From positions 1-64,000 of the forward strand of contig JAEXDA010000039.1 in the NCBI GenBank assembly GCA_023401925.1: 64,000 bases of DNA, in the 5' to 3' direction. How positions within the stretch are numbered: the stretch's first letter is position 1; every line of letters begins with the position of its first letter. Below, piece by piece: positions 8,255 through 15,837 of this stretch. The position numbers were made by a program, and so were the translations under genes. The DNA comes from Bacillota bacterium (lineage in GTDB: Bacteria; Bacillota; UBA4882; UBA8346). Under the pieces are notes generated by a model, which ran no database searches, had not been told where the DNA came from, and saw only the letters and a list, made by a program, of their open reading frames with translations.

Positions 8255-9091
8255 TCAATCCGTCGCGACCCTGAACCACATTTGGGGTTCGCTCTCCATT
8301 CCCACTTCTTCGATGCGTCTTTCCGCCTTTAACTGCGCGATACCCTGCGCCAATTCCGCCGGCTGCCAGCGCAGGATGGAGCGAAGCTTCCGTTCCGAGG
8401 TAGCATAGCTGTTTTGAAGAGTCTGCCAGAGAAGATTCATTTTGGCTTCTTCCTTCGAAGGGAGCTGGGCAAGGATTTTTTGGGGCGCCTGGCGTTCCAC
8501 CAAATCCCAGGTGTGCAGGGTCCAACCTTCGAGGGAACCTCCGGCTACAGTCAGATAAAACCGGGATTGTAGTTTTTCAAGGGTAGCGGTAAAACGGGTC
8601 CGTTTATCGCCGAAGAGACTTTTGGCCCTCCGCCACAATTCCCGGGAATCGATGGGTCCAAAACTTTCCACCAAATGGTATAAATCCCGTTCCGTTTTGT
8701 CCAGTCTGCCGTTTTCATATTCATAATCGGGATCTCCCTCCGGTCCGTAGACTTTTAAAAATGAAGGGTATAAATCCCAGCTGATGAAGGTGCCCCGGCC
8801 ATGAATCAGTTTGGTATAGGCGCAACGTTGATTGCCGGGAAGGGTTTCTTTCCAGGCCCAGGCCCGGTCGGTAATGGCGAATCCTCCCCAGGGGGCTGCG
8901 TCATCGGCCCTCGATAAACTCGGCAACGAAATGTTCTCCACCGGCATCAGCAGCACAAATCCCCGCTCATTGATAAAACGGCAGGCCTCTTCATCATTAT
9001 GAATCTTTCCGCCGTCATTTAACCGGTTTAGTTTAGCCTGGCCCTCTCTGAGCGCGGCAAGGGTTAATATCCGTTCCTGCTTTATCTGCAT
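8255..9091 (-). CDS. AlkZ/YcaQ-related winged-helix protein
   Basis: About 278 residues. I recognise the general pattern of the AlkZ-related (HTH_42-like) proteins. The N-terminal segment has F-I-N-E-R-G-F-V-L-L-M-P and L-P-S-L, then a region with W-K-E-T-L-P, a G-R-G-T-F-I-S stretch, and winged-helix-like repeats (S-R-E-L-W-R-R-A-K, K-L-Q-S-R-F-Y). True AlkZ glycosylases unhook interstrand crosslinks in DNA; the activity of this shorter relative is unknown. I prefer the ATG at 9091, with GGGGTGG upstream, over the longer frame from 9106, which has no ribosome site. It is monocistronic, between two terminators. Confidence 0.6.
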   Translation of the reverse strand: MQIKQERILTLAALREGQAKLNRLNDGGKIHNDEEACRFINERGFVLLMPVENISLPSLSRADDAAPWGGFAITDRAWAWKETLPGNQRCAYTKLIHGRGTFISWDLYPSFLKVYGPEGDPDYEYENGRLDKTERDLYHLVESFGPIDSRELWRRAKSLFGDKRTRFTATLEKLQSRFYLTVAGGSLEGWTLHTWDLVERQAPQKILAQLPSKEEAKMNLLWQTLQNSYATSERKLRSILRWQPAELAQGIAQLKAERRIEEVGMESEPQMWFRVATD

Positions 9092-9181
9092 GATAAACCA
9101 CCCCATCGGATAATGATAACTGTAATTTATCTTATCACAATCGGGCTATCCTTGCCAGGTTCATCAAAACCTCCTGGAAAC

Positions 9182-9213
9182 AAAGAAAAAGAGCATTTCT
9201 GCTCCTTTTCTTT
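9182..9213. terminator. Terminator hairpin after spoIIR
   Basis: A 14-base stem with one mismatch (9182-9195 with 9200-9213) and a TTTC loop. On the minus strand the stem runs into a CTTTTTCTTTG tract, 40 bases after the spoIIR stop. Confidence 0.7.
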
Positions 9214-9253
9214 AGAATCATCCATACTATATCCATAAGAAAAAATCCAATAA

Positions 9254-9895
9254 TTATAAAAGCCCAAAATACGTGCCCCAACCCTTCCAAAAACGATCCA
9301 TACTCAATCCTTTTTGATTCAGCAACTTTTCAAGGGTAGCCCAATGATATTCCACTTTGTATTCCTCAGCGGGGAGACTTTTTCGGAAACTGGGCGCATC
9401 CTTCTCCAATAAGCAGAGCGGGGGATATAATACGCACCACCAATTTTTTCCATTCCCTTTTCCTAAAGTTACCCGCAGCCCTTTGTATTCTCCCGCCGGT
9501 AAAACACCAAATGGATATACCCGCTGGGGAAAATCAAACTTGCCAAGCTGTACCGTTACCGGAAGGTGCTGCCCGTTTCGGGCCAGCTCAAGCTCTGCAG
9601 TTTGTTTAAGCAATGGCAAATGACTCGATAAAATCTTTTCAGCCTGTTTTGGGTCTTCCTCTTTGATCAATAATGGCTCGGTAACTTGGATGATTCTGTC
9701 CCTGACCTTCAGTTTGATTGCCTGATCCTTTGGCGAATCACTATTGGCAATCACATGGAGACGGATGAGATTGGAGCGGTTATAGGTTTCGATAATCGGC
9801 TCCGCAAACCGCGCCATAACAGAACTAAGCCCCCCAACAACCGTAAAAAATATTATAATCAACCCGGAGGTCAATAAACGGCACTTTAACGACAT
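9254..9895 (-). CDS. spoIIR: Stage II sporulation protein R
   Basis: 213-residue SpoIIR, the forespore-secreted signal that activates the SpoIIGA protease, which processes pro-sigma-E in the mother cell. One N-terminal membrane/signal segment (about residues 8-28) precedes the family hallmark R-L-H-V-I-A-N-S-D-S-P-x-D-Q. Further hallmarks are K-L-K-V-R-D and the G-N-G-x-N-W-W-C-V-L-Y-P-P-L-C block near residue 150. GGGGTGA precedes the ATG. It lies 37 bases downstream of sigG, so the two are presumably co-transcribed in the forespore, which matches the known sigma-F dependence of both genes. Confidence 0.95.
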   Translation of the reverse strand: MSLKCRLLTSGLIIIFFTVVGGLSSVMARFAEPIIETYNRSNLIRLHVIANSDSPKDQAIKLKVRDRIIQVTEPLLIKEEDPKQAEKILSSHLPLLKQTAELELARNGQHLPVTVQLGKFDFPQRVYPFGVLPAGEYKGLRVTLGKGNGKNWWCVLYPPLCLLEKDAPSFRKSLPAEEYKVEYHWATLEKLLNQKGLSMDRFWKGWGTYFGLL

Positions 9896-9932
9896 TTCAA
9901 TTGTTCACCCCATATATCTATCAACGCCGAAG

Positions 9933-10718
9933 CTATTCATTGCCGGCTACATAGCGTTTCATGTGTTTAAGAGCATTTTTCTCGAGTCTGGAAACTTGAG
10001 CTTGAGAAATGCCTATCTCTTCAGCGACTTCCATTTGGGTCCGGCCATCAAAAAAGCGCATTTCTAAAATAAGTTTCTCCCGGTCATTGAGTTTATTCAT
10101 TGCTTCCTTGATGGACAAACCTTCCAACCACTGGCCGTCAATATGACGTTCGTCGCTGATTTGGTCCATTACAAAAATCGGATCACCGCCATCATGATAG
10201 ATCGGTTCAAATAAAGAGATAGGTTCCTGAATCGCATCCAGCGCAAAAACGACTTCTTCCCGTGGAACCTTCAGTTCTTCGGCAATTTCAGCCACTGTCG
10301 GTTCTTTGGAATTTTTGCTGACCAAGGCATCTCTGACCTGAAGCGCTTTATAGGCAATATCCCGCAGGGAACGACTGACTCGAAGCGGATTATTATCCCG
10401 TAAATAACGGCGAATCTCGCCGATAATCATTGGCACTGCATAGGTTGAAAATTTTACATTCTGTGAAAGATCAAAGTTGTCAATGGCTTTCATCAATCCG
10501 ATACAACCGACCTGGAACAAGTCGTCCACAAATTCACCGCGGTTATTAAAGCGCTGAATAACGCTTAAAACCAAACGAAGATTACCCTGAATCAATTCTT
10601 CCCTGGCGGAACGGTCGCCGGATTGCATTCTCTGTAATAAGTCCCGCATTTTACTACTGGATAAAACGGGAAGTTTTGCTGTATTAACCCCGCAAATTTC
10701 GACTTTATTCACCAGCAT
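9933..10718 (-). CDS. sigG: RNA polymerase sporulation sigma factor G
   Basis: Forespore-specific late sigma factor, about 261 residues. The N-terminus N-K-V-E-I-C-G-V-N-T-A-K-L-P-V-L is the sigma-G signature that separates it from sigma-F. Region 2 (D-L-F-Q-V-G-C-I-G-L), region 3 and the region 4 helix-turn-helix (E-V-A-E-E-I-G-I-S-Q-A-Q-V-S-R-L-E) follow. I choose the ATG at 10718 because AGGAG lies 12 bases upstream; the longer TTG start would abut the ribosome site. It precedes spoIIR, and a sigma-F-like promoter lies 49 bases upstream. Confidence 0.96.
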   Translation of the reverse strand: MLVNKVEICGVNTAKLPVLSSSKMRDLLQRMQSGDRSAREELIQGNLRLVLSVIQRFNNRGEFVDDLFQVGCIGLMKAIDNFDLSQNVKFSTYAVPMIIGEIRRYLRDNNPLRVSRSLRDIAYKALQVRDALVSKNSKEPTVAEIAEELKVPREEVVFALDAIQEPISLFEPIYHDGGDPIFVMDQISDERHIDGQWLEGLSIKEAMNKLNDREKLILEMRFFDGRTQMEVAEEIGISQAQVSRLEKNALKHMKRYVAGNE

Positions 10719-10766
10719 CCAGCCAATCAACTCCTACAAAACGAACTTTTGACGCGTCTATGAGTG

Positions 10767-10795
10767 ATTATTGCCACGGATAGCATGTTTTATAC
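10767..10795 (-). promoter_or_regulatory. Sigma-F-type promoter of sigG-spoIIR
   Basis: On the minus strand, GTATA (10791-10795) and GGCAATAAT (10767-10775) are separated by 15 bases. The known sigma-F consensus is GYWTA, 15-16 bases, GGNRANAHTW, and every specified position except the last matches. The distance of 49 bases from the -10 to the sigG ATG is reasonable. sigG is a classic sigma-F target in Bacillus. Confidence 0.8.
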
Positions 10796-11011
10796 CCATT
10801 TGTTAATTTCCCCAGCTAAACCTGGGTGACAATTTCTTTGATTTTGACTAAATTCCACCAATAATCTTCAAAAAGTTCGGGGGATTCCAGAATCTGTCTT
10901 TTGAAGACTCATAATCAATTTACCAGGTAAAAAAGCTCGAATTATTATTTACCGCTTATTTATAAGGCCATGTGAAAGGCCAAACGGGATTGGGCCATTT
11001 AAAAATAACAA

Positions 11012-11040
11012 TTGACATCCGAATCAATCCCCTTTATAAT
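11012..11040 (+). promoter_or_regulatory. Consensus sigma-A promoter of tRNA-Leu
   Basis: TTGACA (11012-11017) and TATAAT (11035-11040) with a 17-base spacer form a perfect housekeeping promoter. Transcription would start near 11047, about 34 bases before the tRNA. The segment from 10796 to 11011 shows no gene. Confidence 0.9.
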
Positions 11041-11080
11041 ATTTAATAGTCAGCACGTACGCCATAGGCGTGCGAGAAAT

Positions 11081-11163
11081 GCCCAGGTGGCGGAACTGGC
11101 AGACGCGTACGTTTGAGGGGCGTATGGGCAACCGTACCGGTTCAAGTCCGGTCCTGGGCACCA
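11081..11163 (+). tRNA. tRNA-Leu (anticodon GAG)
   Basis: 83 bases with encoded CCA. The acceptor stem GCCCAGG/CCTGGGC is fully paired and the discriminator is A. The D arm has the leucine-type GGCGGAACTGGCAGACGC pattern. The anticodon stem TACGT/GCGTA encloses the 7-base loop TTGAGGG, giving anticodon GAG. The variable arm is short for class II, and the T arm ACCGG-TTCAAGT-CCGGT is canonical. It reads CUC and CUU leucine codons. Confidence 0.95.
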
Positions 11164-11174
11164 AATCTAAATTT

Positions 11175-11204
11175 AAAAGCAGCCGAAATGGGCTGCTTTT
11201 TTGT
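11175..11204 (+). terminator. Terminator of tRNA-Leu
   Basis: A 10-bp stem (AAAAGCAGCC, 11175-11184, with GGCTGCTTTT, 11191-11200) with a 6-base loop runs into further T residues, 12 bases after the tRNA CCA. Confidence 0.93.
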
Positions 11205-11254
11205 TTGCATATTTTTTTATAATGCTCAATCATCAATTGGGTACTATAATTTCT

Positions 11255-11511
11255 TCATTGCCTTCCTTTTGGATCTTGAACTATCTCCACCCCTTTTTTT
11301 AATACTTCTGCCACAAAACCGTCTTTTTCAAGATAATCCCGGTACGTAAAGGGTATCGGTTGAAAATCCTTCGTACTATACTTTCTTGCTCTGGAAAGCA
11401 GAAATTTGATGCCTTCAATTCGCGATGTTTCCATAAAAATAGCATGGGCATAATTTTACCGGCAGTAAAAGCGGCGACAACATCAATAGATTCTCCGATT
11501 TCCTCTAGCAT
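11255..11511 (-). pseudogene. Small unknown gene, apparently frameshifted
   Basis: An ATG at 11511 with GGAAG seven bases upstream opens a 70-residue frame. Its start, E-I-G-E-S-I-D-V-V-A-A-F-T-A-G-K-I-M-P, and the following W-K-H-R-E-L-K resemble a small Firmicutes beta-strand protein type I cannot name. The frame stops at 11299. The -1 frame, entered around 11350, continues with a protein-like stretch (Y-R-D-Y-L-E-K-D-G-F-V-A-E-V-L-K-K) to a stop at 11255. One missing or extra base would join them into about 84 residues. Either half alone could also be chance. Confidence 0.4.
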
Positions 11512-11659
11512 ATTTGCACTTCCAAATCGAATATATGTTCGAATTTATTATAGCACCATTTAGGATTTCATCCATCCTTACCGATTATATTATACTTTCT
11601 GGGTTAATGGGCATAATTGAACTGGCAAATTATTCTGAATATATGAAGGAATTTACATA

Positions 11660-12133
11660 ATGCCGACCTATATGATTCCCTTCATTTACACAGCTATTTT
11701 CGCAATAATTTTAGTAAATGTAGTACCAAAGAAAGAAATTCATCGCTTATTTATATATGGGCTAATTTTTGGCGGTGTATTTGATATTGTTCTGGTTGAA
11801 TTTACAACTTTAATTGGTGAATTTAAGTACATCAATTATGGGCCTTTTGGGCTCTCTGGGATTCATTTCATGGCTCCTATCTCGTGGACAATATTTTTTA
11901 TAATTTATTTTTATTTCCTTCCTACATCTAAGTGGTATTGTTATCTATATACAACTGTTGGAATTTTCTATAGTATGCTATTTTGTCAGATGATTACCAA
12001 ATTAGGCGTTTTAAAATTGACTCATGGTATTATTGACTCCATCATCCCATTTATTATCTGGTTCCCCTTAGCTACTTGGGGATATGGCAAATTAATCAAA
12101 AAGGATTCAACAAAAAAAGGGGGCTTTCGTTAA
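11660..12133 (+). CDS. Five-helix membrane protein, paralogue 1 of 3
   Basis: 157 residues with five predicted membrane segments, roughly at residues 5-22, 30-52, 70-90, 95-115 and 122-142. Recognisable elements are P-K-K-E-I-H-R-L-F-I-Y-G-L-I-F-G after helix 1, A-P-I-S-W-x-x-F-F-I-I-Y-F-Y-F-L-P in helix 3, and F-I-I-W-x-x-x-A-T-W-G-Y near the end. All three elements recur in the protein at 16198, and the last two in the protein at 13582. It resembles the small membrane proteins of spore-formers (CBO0543-like), but I cannot confirm the family. GAAGGA precedes the ATG. No function is known. Confidence 0.75.
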   Translation: MPTYMIPFIYTAIFAIILVNVVPKKEIHRLFIYGLIFGGVFDIVLVEFTTLIGEFKYINYGPFGLSGIHFMAPISWTIFFIIYFYFLPTSKWYCYLYTTVGIFYSMLFCQMITKLGVLKLTHGIIDSIIPFIIWFPLATWGYGKLIKKDSTKKGGFR

Positions 12134-12195
12134 AATTTCTCTTCTAACAATAAATCTTTGATGTTCATGAAATTAGTGATTCGAATTCTCCTGTT

Positions 12196-12441
12196 TCATT
12201 TACATGGCGCAGACAAGCATTTTAACTGCTCCAGCCCGAAGTTTTCCAGACTCAATATTAAGTCCTTGCCATGCCCAAGCATAATAGATCTTATAGCCTT
12301 ATCAAATACAACTAAAGCCGTTACCCCTCCATAAGCTGGCCTAAAGTCACCGTATAGAACTGATATATCCCAAATAAAAAACCCGGATAGGGCTTTCCAA
12401 ACCGGGTAGTCACCGAGGCGTTTAATAAAATGTACAAACAT
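12196..12441 (-). CDS. Hypothetical 81-residue protein
   Basis: Frame from ATG 12441 (or TTG 12447) with a GGGGTGGTGG ribosome-site-like run just upstream. The sequence has no family I recognise. It contains one hydrophobic patch near G-F-F-I-W-D-I-S-V-L-Y and a C-terminal C-L-S-A-P-C. It lies on the opposite strand to the membrane-protein genes on either side and may follow the 36-residue frame at 12534-12644. Coding is possible, not proven. Confidence 0.35.
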   Translation of the reverse strand: MFVHFIKRLGDYPVWKALSGFFIWDISVLYGDFRPAYGGVTALVVFDKAIRSIMLGHGKDLILSLENFGLEQLKCLSAPCK

Positions 12442-12533
12442 GTCCAATTAAAACCACCACCCCTTTTATTATTACCGTTGAACTATACAAATACCCCACC
12501 TATGACTGATAAAACGGCATATCCTCGTAACGG

Positions 12534-12644
12534 TTACCTTTGCTTTCCCATTCCAATATTCATAAAAAAATTCGTGCACTGTTGGGATGTTACGCCTGTT
12601 GCAATTTCGTTTAAGATTTGTTGCTTGAGTTGATTATCTGCCAA
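12534..12644 (-). CDS. Possible 36-residue protein with TTG start
   Basis: TTG at 12644 is preceded by AGGTG at very close spacing. It opens a short polar frame (A-D-N-Q-L-K-Q-Q-I-L-N-E-I-A then Q-Q-C-T-N-F-F) that ends at a TAA. The composition is protein-like and amphipathic, but the length is short and I recognise no family. It would form a small operon with the frame at 12196-12441. Confidence 0.3.
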   Translation of the reverse strand: MADNQLKQQILNEIATGVTSQQCTNFFMNIGMGKQR

Positions 12645-12725
12645 ATCACCTCACCTACCCTATATACACAATAAATACAAAATAATTACTAAGTCCAATC
12701 GCAAATTAATTATTTAATTCATAAA

Positions 12726-12752
12726 ATATTATCGTATCATAATCATACAATA
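12726..12752 (+). promoter_or_regulatory. Sigma-E-like promoter of the coat-like gene
   Basis: ATATT (12726-12730) and CATACAATA (12744-12752) are separated by 13 bases. The mother-cell sigma-E consensus is KMATATT, about 14 bases, CATACANT. The -10 is a perfect match and the spacing is one base short. The coat-like gene begins 60 bases downstream. Confidence 0.6.
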
Positions 12753-12812
12753 TCATATAAGTTCCTTATGCCACCCTAAACACAACCCATTAAATAGGGG
12801 GTGATAAACAAA

Positions 12813-13217
12813 ATGAGCGAAAATGATTATTCCGCTCAAAGTGAATATGATGTAAATGCCCAATATATCGAATATACGGATTCCAATGTATATGCCGACC
12901 AAGGTGGCTGTTTCTGGGTCCCGGGAGGCCGCGTATGCAGAGATCCCTGGAGAGGCATAGAATGTTTTTATCCACAATTTGGAGGACCTCCTAGTTGCCG
13001 TCCATTACCTGGATTTGGCCCCGGGTTTGGTCCCGGATTTAGGCCTGGATTCAGACCTGGAAGACCTGGATTCCGACCTGGAAGACCCGGAGGAAGACCC
13101 GGTGGAGAAAGACCCGAAAGACCTGAAGGCCCCGGGGGAGAAAGACCAGGCGGACCAGGTGGAGAAAGGCCTGAAAGACCAGAAAGTCCCGGAGGAGGTA
13201 GACCAGGAAGGACCTGA
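12813..13217 (+). CDS. Gly/Pro/Arg-rich spore coat-like protein
   Basis: 134 residues from the ATG at 12813, preceded by AGGGGGTGAT. The N-terminal third is acidic and tyrosine-rich. Next comes a cysteine segment (G-G-C-F-W-V-P-G-G-R-V-C, then I-E-C-F-Y-P and P-S-C). The C-terminal 70 residues are low-complexity repeats of P-G-F-G/R, R-P-G and G-E-R-P-E-R-P-E. Such proteins are typical of spore coats and exosporia, and a sigma-E-like promoter supports mother-cell expression. The triplet tract is not a regular collagen G-X-Y repeat. The role in the coat is inferred. Confidence 0.72.
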   Translation: MSENDYSAQSEYDVNAQYIEYTDSNVYADQGGCFWVPGGRVCRDPWRGIECFYPQFGGPPSCRPLPGFGPGFGPGFRPGFRPGRPGFRPGRPGGRPGGERPERPEGPGGERPGGPGGERPERPESPGGGRPGRT

Positions 13218-13228
13218 TTTAAGATCTT

Positions 13229-13396
13229 TTAATCCTCATCTGTTTCCAAGGTGAAGCATATTAAGTATTGCTTCACCTTTTTAATTTCATTAAAACCAAT
13301 ATGCTTAACAACGATTTCTTTTACTTTGCCATTCCGGTGCCGTTTGGATGCTTTAAAGCCCGTCATTCTAGACCCACAGACGAGGCAAACGAACAT
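13229..13396 (-). CDS. Possible small CxxC protein, overlapping a terminator
   Basis: 55 residues from ATG 13396, directly preceded by AAGGAGG at short spacing (2 bases); a longer frame from 13486 also exists. The sequence starts M-F-V-C-L-V-C-G, a zinc-ribbon-like CxxC, and continues with a basic stretch, K-R-H-R-N-G-K-V-K-E-I, and a hydrophilic end. It is convergent with the coat-like gene, and its last codons form one arm of the terminator at 13248-13282. Either the hairpin doubles as coding sequence or this frame is chance. Confidence 0.35.
   Translation of the reverse strand: MFVCLVCGSRMTGFKASKRHRNGKVKEIVVKHIGFNEIKKVKQYLICFTLETDED
13248..13282 (+). terminator. Terminator of the coat-like gene
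   Basis: A 10-bp perfect stem (AAGGTGAAGC, 13248-13257, with GCTTCACCTT, 13270-13279) and a 12-base loop, followed by TTT, lies 30 bases after the coat-like stop codon. Confidence 0.75.
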
Positions 13397-13581
13397 ATCC
13401 TCCTTGTACAGATTTTTACCAGTTAATAGAAATGGTAGACGATTTTTTAGGCTTGAAATTGTAATATTTCTACAATTTAAAAGCATCGGCTACTTTAAAA
13501 ATACAACCAAATTCCCAAGTGCTTGCAAATTTCAGAACAAAGTAATTGTCCAAAATCATGTGATTAAAGGGTAATTGACAG

Positions 13582-13911
13582 TTGGTTGAACTTTACGAGA
13601 AGAATTGGGAATGGCGATGGAGTGAGATTGGCTCATTTAGTATTTTAGGGCTTTTTTCTTTCTGGACCCCCATAGCTTGGATTTTTACGTTTATGATATA
13701 TCTTTATTTCTTACCAGTCAGAAAAATATTTTTATATCCGTATGTGACCATTTTTATAGCTTTTGGTTATATGGTAGGACAAGCTTTTAAGGGAATCGGA
13801 CTATTTCAGTTTTATGAAGGTTATTTATATTTTATGCCTTTTACCTTTATCATATGGTTTTCTCTTGCAGCATGGGCGTATATTAAAGGGGAAAAGATTA
13901 TTTTACGATAA
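13582..13911 (+). pseudogene. Membrane protein paralogue 2, N-terminally truncated
   Basis: 109 residues from a TTG with no clear ribosome site; an in-frame stop lies six bases upstream. It keeps the P-I-A-W-x-F-T-F-M-I-Y-L-Y-F-L-P helix and the C-terminal F-I-I-W-F-S-L-A-A-W-A-Y block shared with the paralogues at 11660 and 16198. It lacks helices 1 and 2 and the P-x-x-E-I-x-R-L-F-x-Y-G segment. It is probably a decayed copy, though a short functional form cannot be excluded. Confidence 0.55.
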
Positions 13912-14058
13912 TAGCACTGAAAAAATAACCCTGCCCAAGGAGACTATCCCAATCTTGATTGAATTTTTCCCCTGTCATGCTATCAGGTCCCATCAATATA
14001 TTAATAAAATTTTACGATATTTTTTAAAAAAGTCTATGTAAAATAAGGAATATAAAAG

Positions 14059-14090
14059 AGCCCCCATCACCCAATCCGGTGATGGGGGCT
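14059..14090 (-). terminator. Strong hairpin, terminator of the cotA unit
   Basis: A 13-bp perfect GC-rich stem (AGCCCCCATCACC, 14059-14071, with GGTGATGGGGGCT, 14078-14090) and a 6-base loop. On the minus strand it continues CTTTTATATT, so it most likely ends the laccase transcript about 210 bases after its stop codon. On the plus strand it is followed by AAAGGAGG and a five-codon frame (ATG at 14109), possibly the remnant of a gene start. Confidence 0.75.
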
Positions 14091-14129
14091 TATAAAGGAG
14101 GTAATACAATGAAAAAAGAGGGTTGATAT

Positions 14130-14213
14130 TTATTGTAACGGCTCCATCTTATAATAGTTCCTGCCAAAAATCTCCTTCCATCCCAAACAACAACAGCTTT
14201 GATTCCCCTTCAA
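14130..14213 (-). CDS. Possible 27-residue cysteine-containing peptide
   Basis: TTG at 14213, preceded by GGGAGGAT at 7-base spacing, opens a frame that starts M-K-G-N-Q-S-C-C-C-L-G-W and ends at TAA 14130. It lies between cotA and the hairpin at 14059-14090, so it would be on the same transcript. Small Cys-rich peptides occur in spore coats, but nothing else supports this reading. The gap between cotA and this frame holds a protein-like minus-strand stretch (L-E-A-F-S-Q-R-E-F-K-L-A-M-I-K-K) without a start codon, perhaps a gene remnant. Confidence 0.3.
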   Translation of the reverse strand: MKGNQSCCCLGWKEIFGRNYYKMEPLQ

Positions 14214-14298
14214 TTTTTATCCTCCCAATCCGATCAAACCGACTTTTTAATCATTGCCAGTTTAAACTCTCTTTGACTAAATGCCTCTAAATCTAATT

Positions 14299-15837
14299 CT
14301 ATCTGACGTCCACCACATCCATGGGCCGCATCATGTCATAATCTTCATGTTCTAACAGATGGCAATGCCACACATAACGGCCCGTATATGGCCCAAATCG
14401 GATAATAATCCGCGTCACTTCTCCCGGAGTACTCCGGACCGTATCCTTCCAACCCTGCTCATTGGGTAACGGCGGTACAGATGGCCCGGTAAAATAAATT
14501 TTCTGTGTTTGATTAAAAAGTTGGACATCAAAAGGTTGCCGGTTCAGTATTTGGAATTGCACTAAATGGAGATGAACAGGATGAGCGACAAAACCGGAAT
14601 TGATCAGGTTCCAAATCTCGACCTTGCCCAGCCTTGGAGTCTCCGTTACCGGATCATGCCAACTCTTTCCGTTTAATAGAAATAACAATCGGCCATATTG
14701 GTCTTGTTGCACAACCAAGTTCATATTCCGTCTCACCTTGGCCACACATTCGGCGAGAGGCACCACCGGATAGAGGCTATCCGGAATCCAACTCCTGTCT
14801 TGACAAAATAGCGGTAAATCCACCCGAAATTGCATGATTCGTCCGGTAGTCTCCGGATCAACCGGTGTCCCAATGGGGAAAGGACTGGGAGCGTCATTGA
14901 GCAAATCCAATTTTTTTCCGTTATAACCGGTAAAATCGATGATCACATCAGCCCGTTCCGCAGGGCCCAAAATCAATTCATGCAGTTTTACCGGTACTTC
15001 CAGAAAACCGCCATCGGTTCCTATCTGGTAAATTGGCGGTCCGGATTGGATTTTCATCCGATAAAAACGGTGATTGGAGCCATTTAAAATCCTAAACCTG
15101 TATTTGCGCGGTTCCACCACTAAATACGGCCAAACTTTTCCATTGACCAAAATAGTGTCCCCATCCACTCCGGGGGTAATGGACGGATTGACTCCGGGAA
15201 CCGGCGGCTGCGGCTGACTGGGATAAAATAGGGAACCATCTTGGTTAAAAGAGCGGTCTTGAATCAGCAGCGGGATTTCATATTCACCTTGGGGGAGATC
15301 CAATATTTTTTCAAATTTGTCGCGGATCAGGTAAAATCCGGCTAGCCCGGCATAAACATTCAATCGCGTTATTCCCATGGCATGATCATGATACCACAGT
15401 GTGGCGGCTTGTTGATGATTGGTGTAGCAATATGTCTGATGGACAAAAGTCGGTCCGGTCTCCTGAAAATTTTTGGTAAACCAAGCTTCAGGGTAACCGT
15501 CACTCTCCGGCTTAACCTTGGCGCCGTGCAGATGAGTCACAGTACGGACTTCCGGAGCATCCATGGCGCCATGCAGCGTTTTATCGACAGGGAGAAAGTG
15601 TTTGCCAGGAAGATCATTTTGCCATTGGATCATCACTTTCTCATCCTTCTGGGCTTCAATCACCGGGCCGGGATAGGTTCCGTTATAACCCCAGATCAAT
15701 GTATCTGGGAGTTCACTATGAAGCGACTGCTTTGTTTGGACCATTTTAATTTCATAATAAGTTTTTTCCTCATCCCGGTATATTGGTTTTAGAACCTTGG
15801 GTATTGGTAATTTGTCCTTGAATTTTGTGAGTGACAT
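14299..15837 (-). CDS. cotA: CotA-type spore coat multicopper oxidase (laccase)
   Basis: 512 residues from the ATG at 15837 (GGGAGGG upstream), close to Bacillus CotA in length. The N-terminus L-T-K-F-K-D-K-L-P-I-P matches the CotA start. Copper ligands are visible: H-L-H-G and W-Y-H-D-H-A-M-G in the first cupredoxin domain, H-P-V-H-L-H and H-C-H-L-L-E-H-E-D-Y-D-M-M-R-P-M in the last, which supplies type 1 His, Cys and Met. The enzyme oxidises phenols or bilirubin with oxygen; in Bacillus it makes coat pigment. No signal peptide is seen, which fits assembly from the mother-cell cytoplasm. The longer frame to 15945 has no ribosome site. Confidence 0.92.
   Translation of the reverse strand: MSLTKFKDKLPIPKVLKPIYRDEEKTYYEIKMVQTKQSLHSELPDTLIWGYNGTYPGPVIEAQKDEKVMIQWQNDLPGKHFLPVDKTLHGAMDAPEVRTVTHLHGAKVKPESDGYPEAWFTKNFQETGPTFVHQTYCYTNHQQAATLWYHDHAMGITRLNVYAGLAGFYLIRDKFEKILDLPQGEYEIPLLIQDRSFNQDGSLFYPSQPQPPVPGVNPSITPGVDGDTILVNGKVWPYLVVEPRKYRFRILNGSNHRFYRMKIQSGPPIYQIGTDGGFLEVPVKLHELILGPAERADVIIDFTGYNGKKLDLLNDAPSPFPIGTPVDPETTGRIMQFRVDLPLFCQDRSWIPDSLYPVVPLAECVAKVRRNMNLVVQQDQYGRLLFLLNGKSWHDPVTETPRLGKVEIWNLINSGFVAHPVHLHLVQFQILNRQPFDVQLFNQTQKIYFTGPSVPPLPNEQGWKDTVRSTPGEVTRIIIRFGPYTGRYVWHCHLLEHEDYDMMRPMDVVDVR

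Noticed and set aside
12430..12633. Plus-strand frame of 67 codons
   Set aside because: No ribosome site, and it is the shadow of the better supported short minus-strand frames.
12753..12977. Minus-strand frame opposite the coat-like gene
   Set aside because: It overlaps a gene with a promoter, ribosome site and terminator on the plus strand; its composition mirrors that gene.
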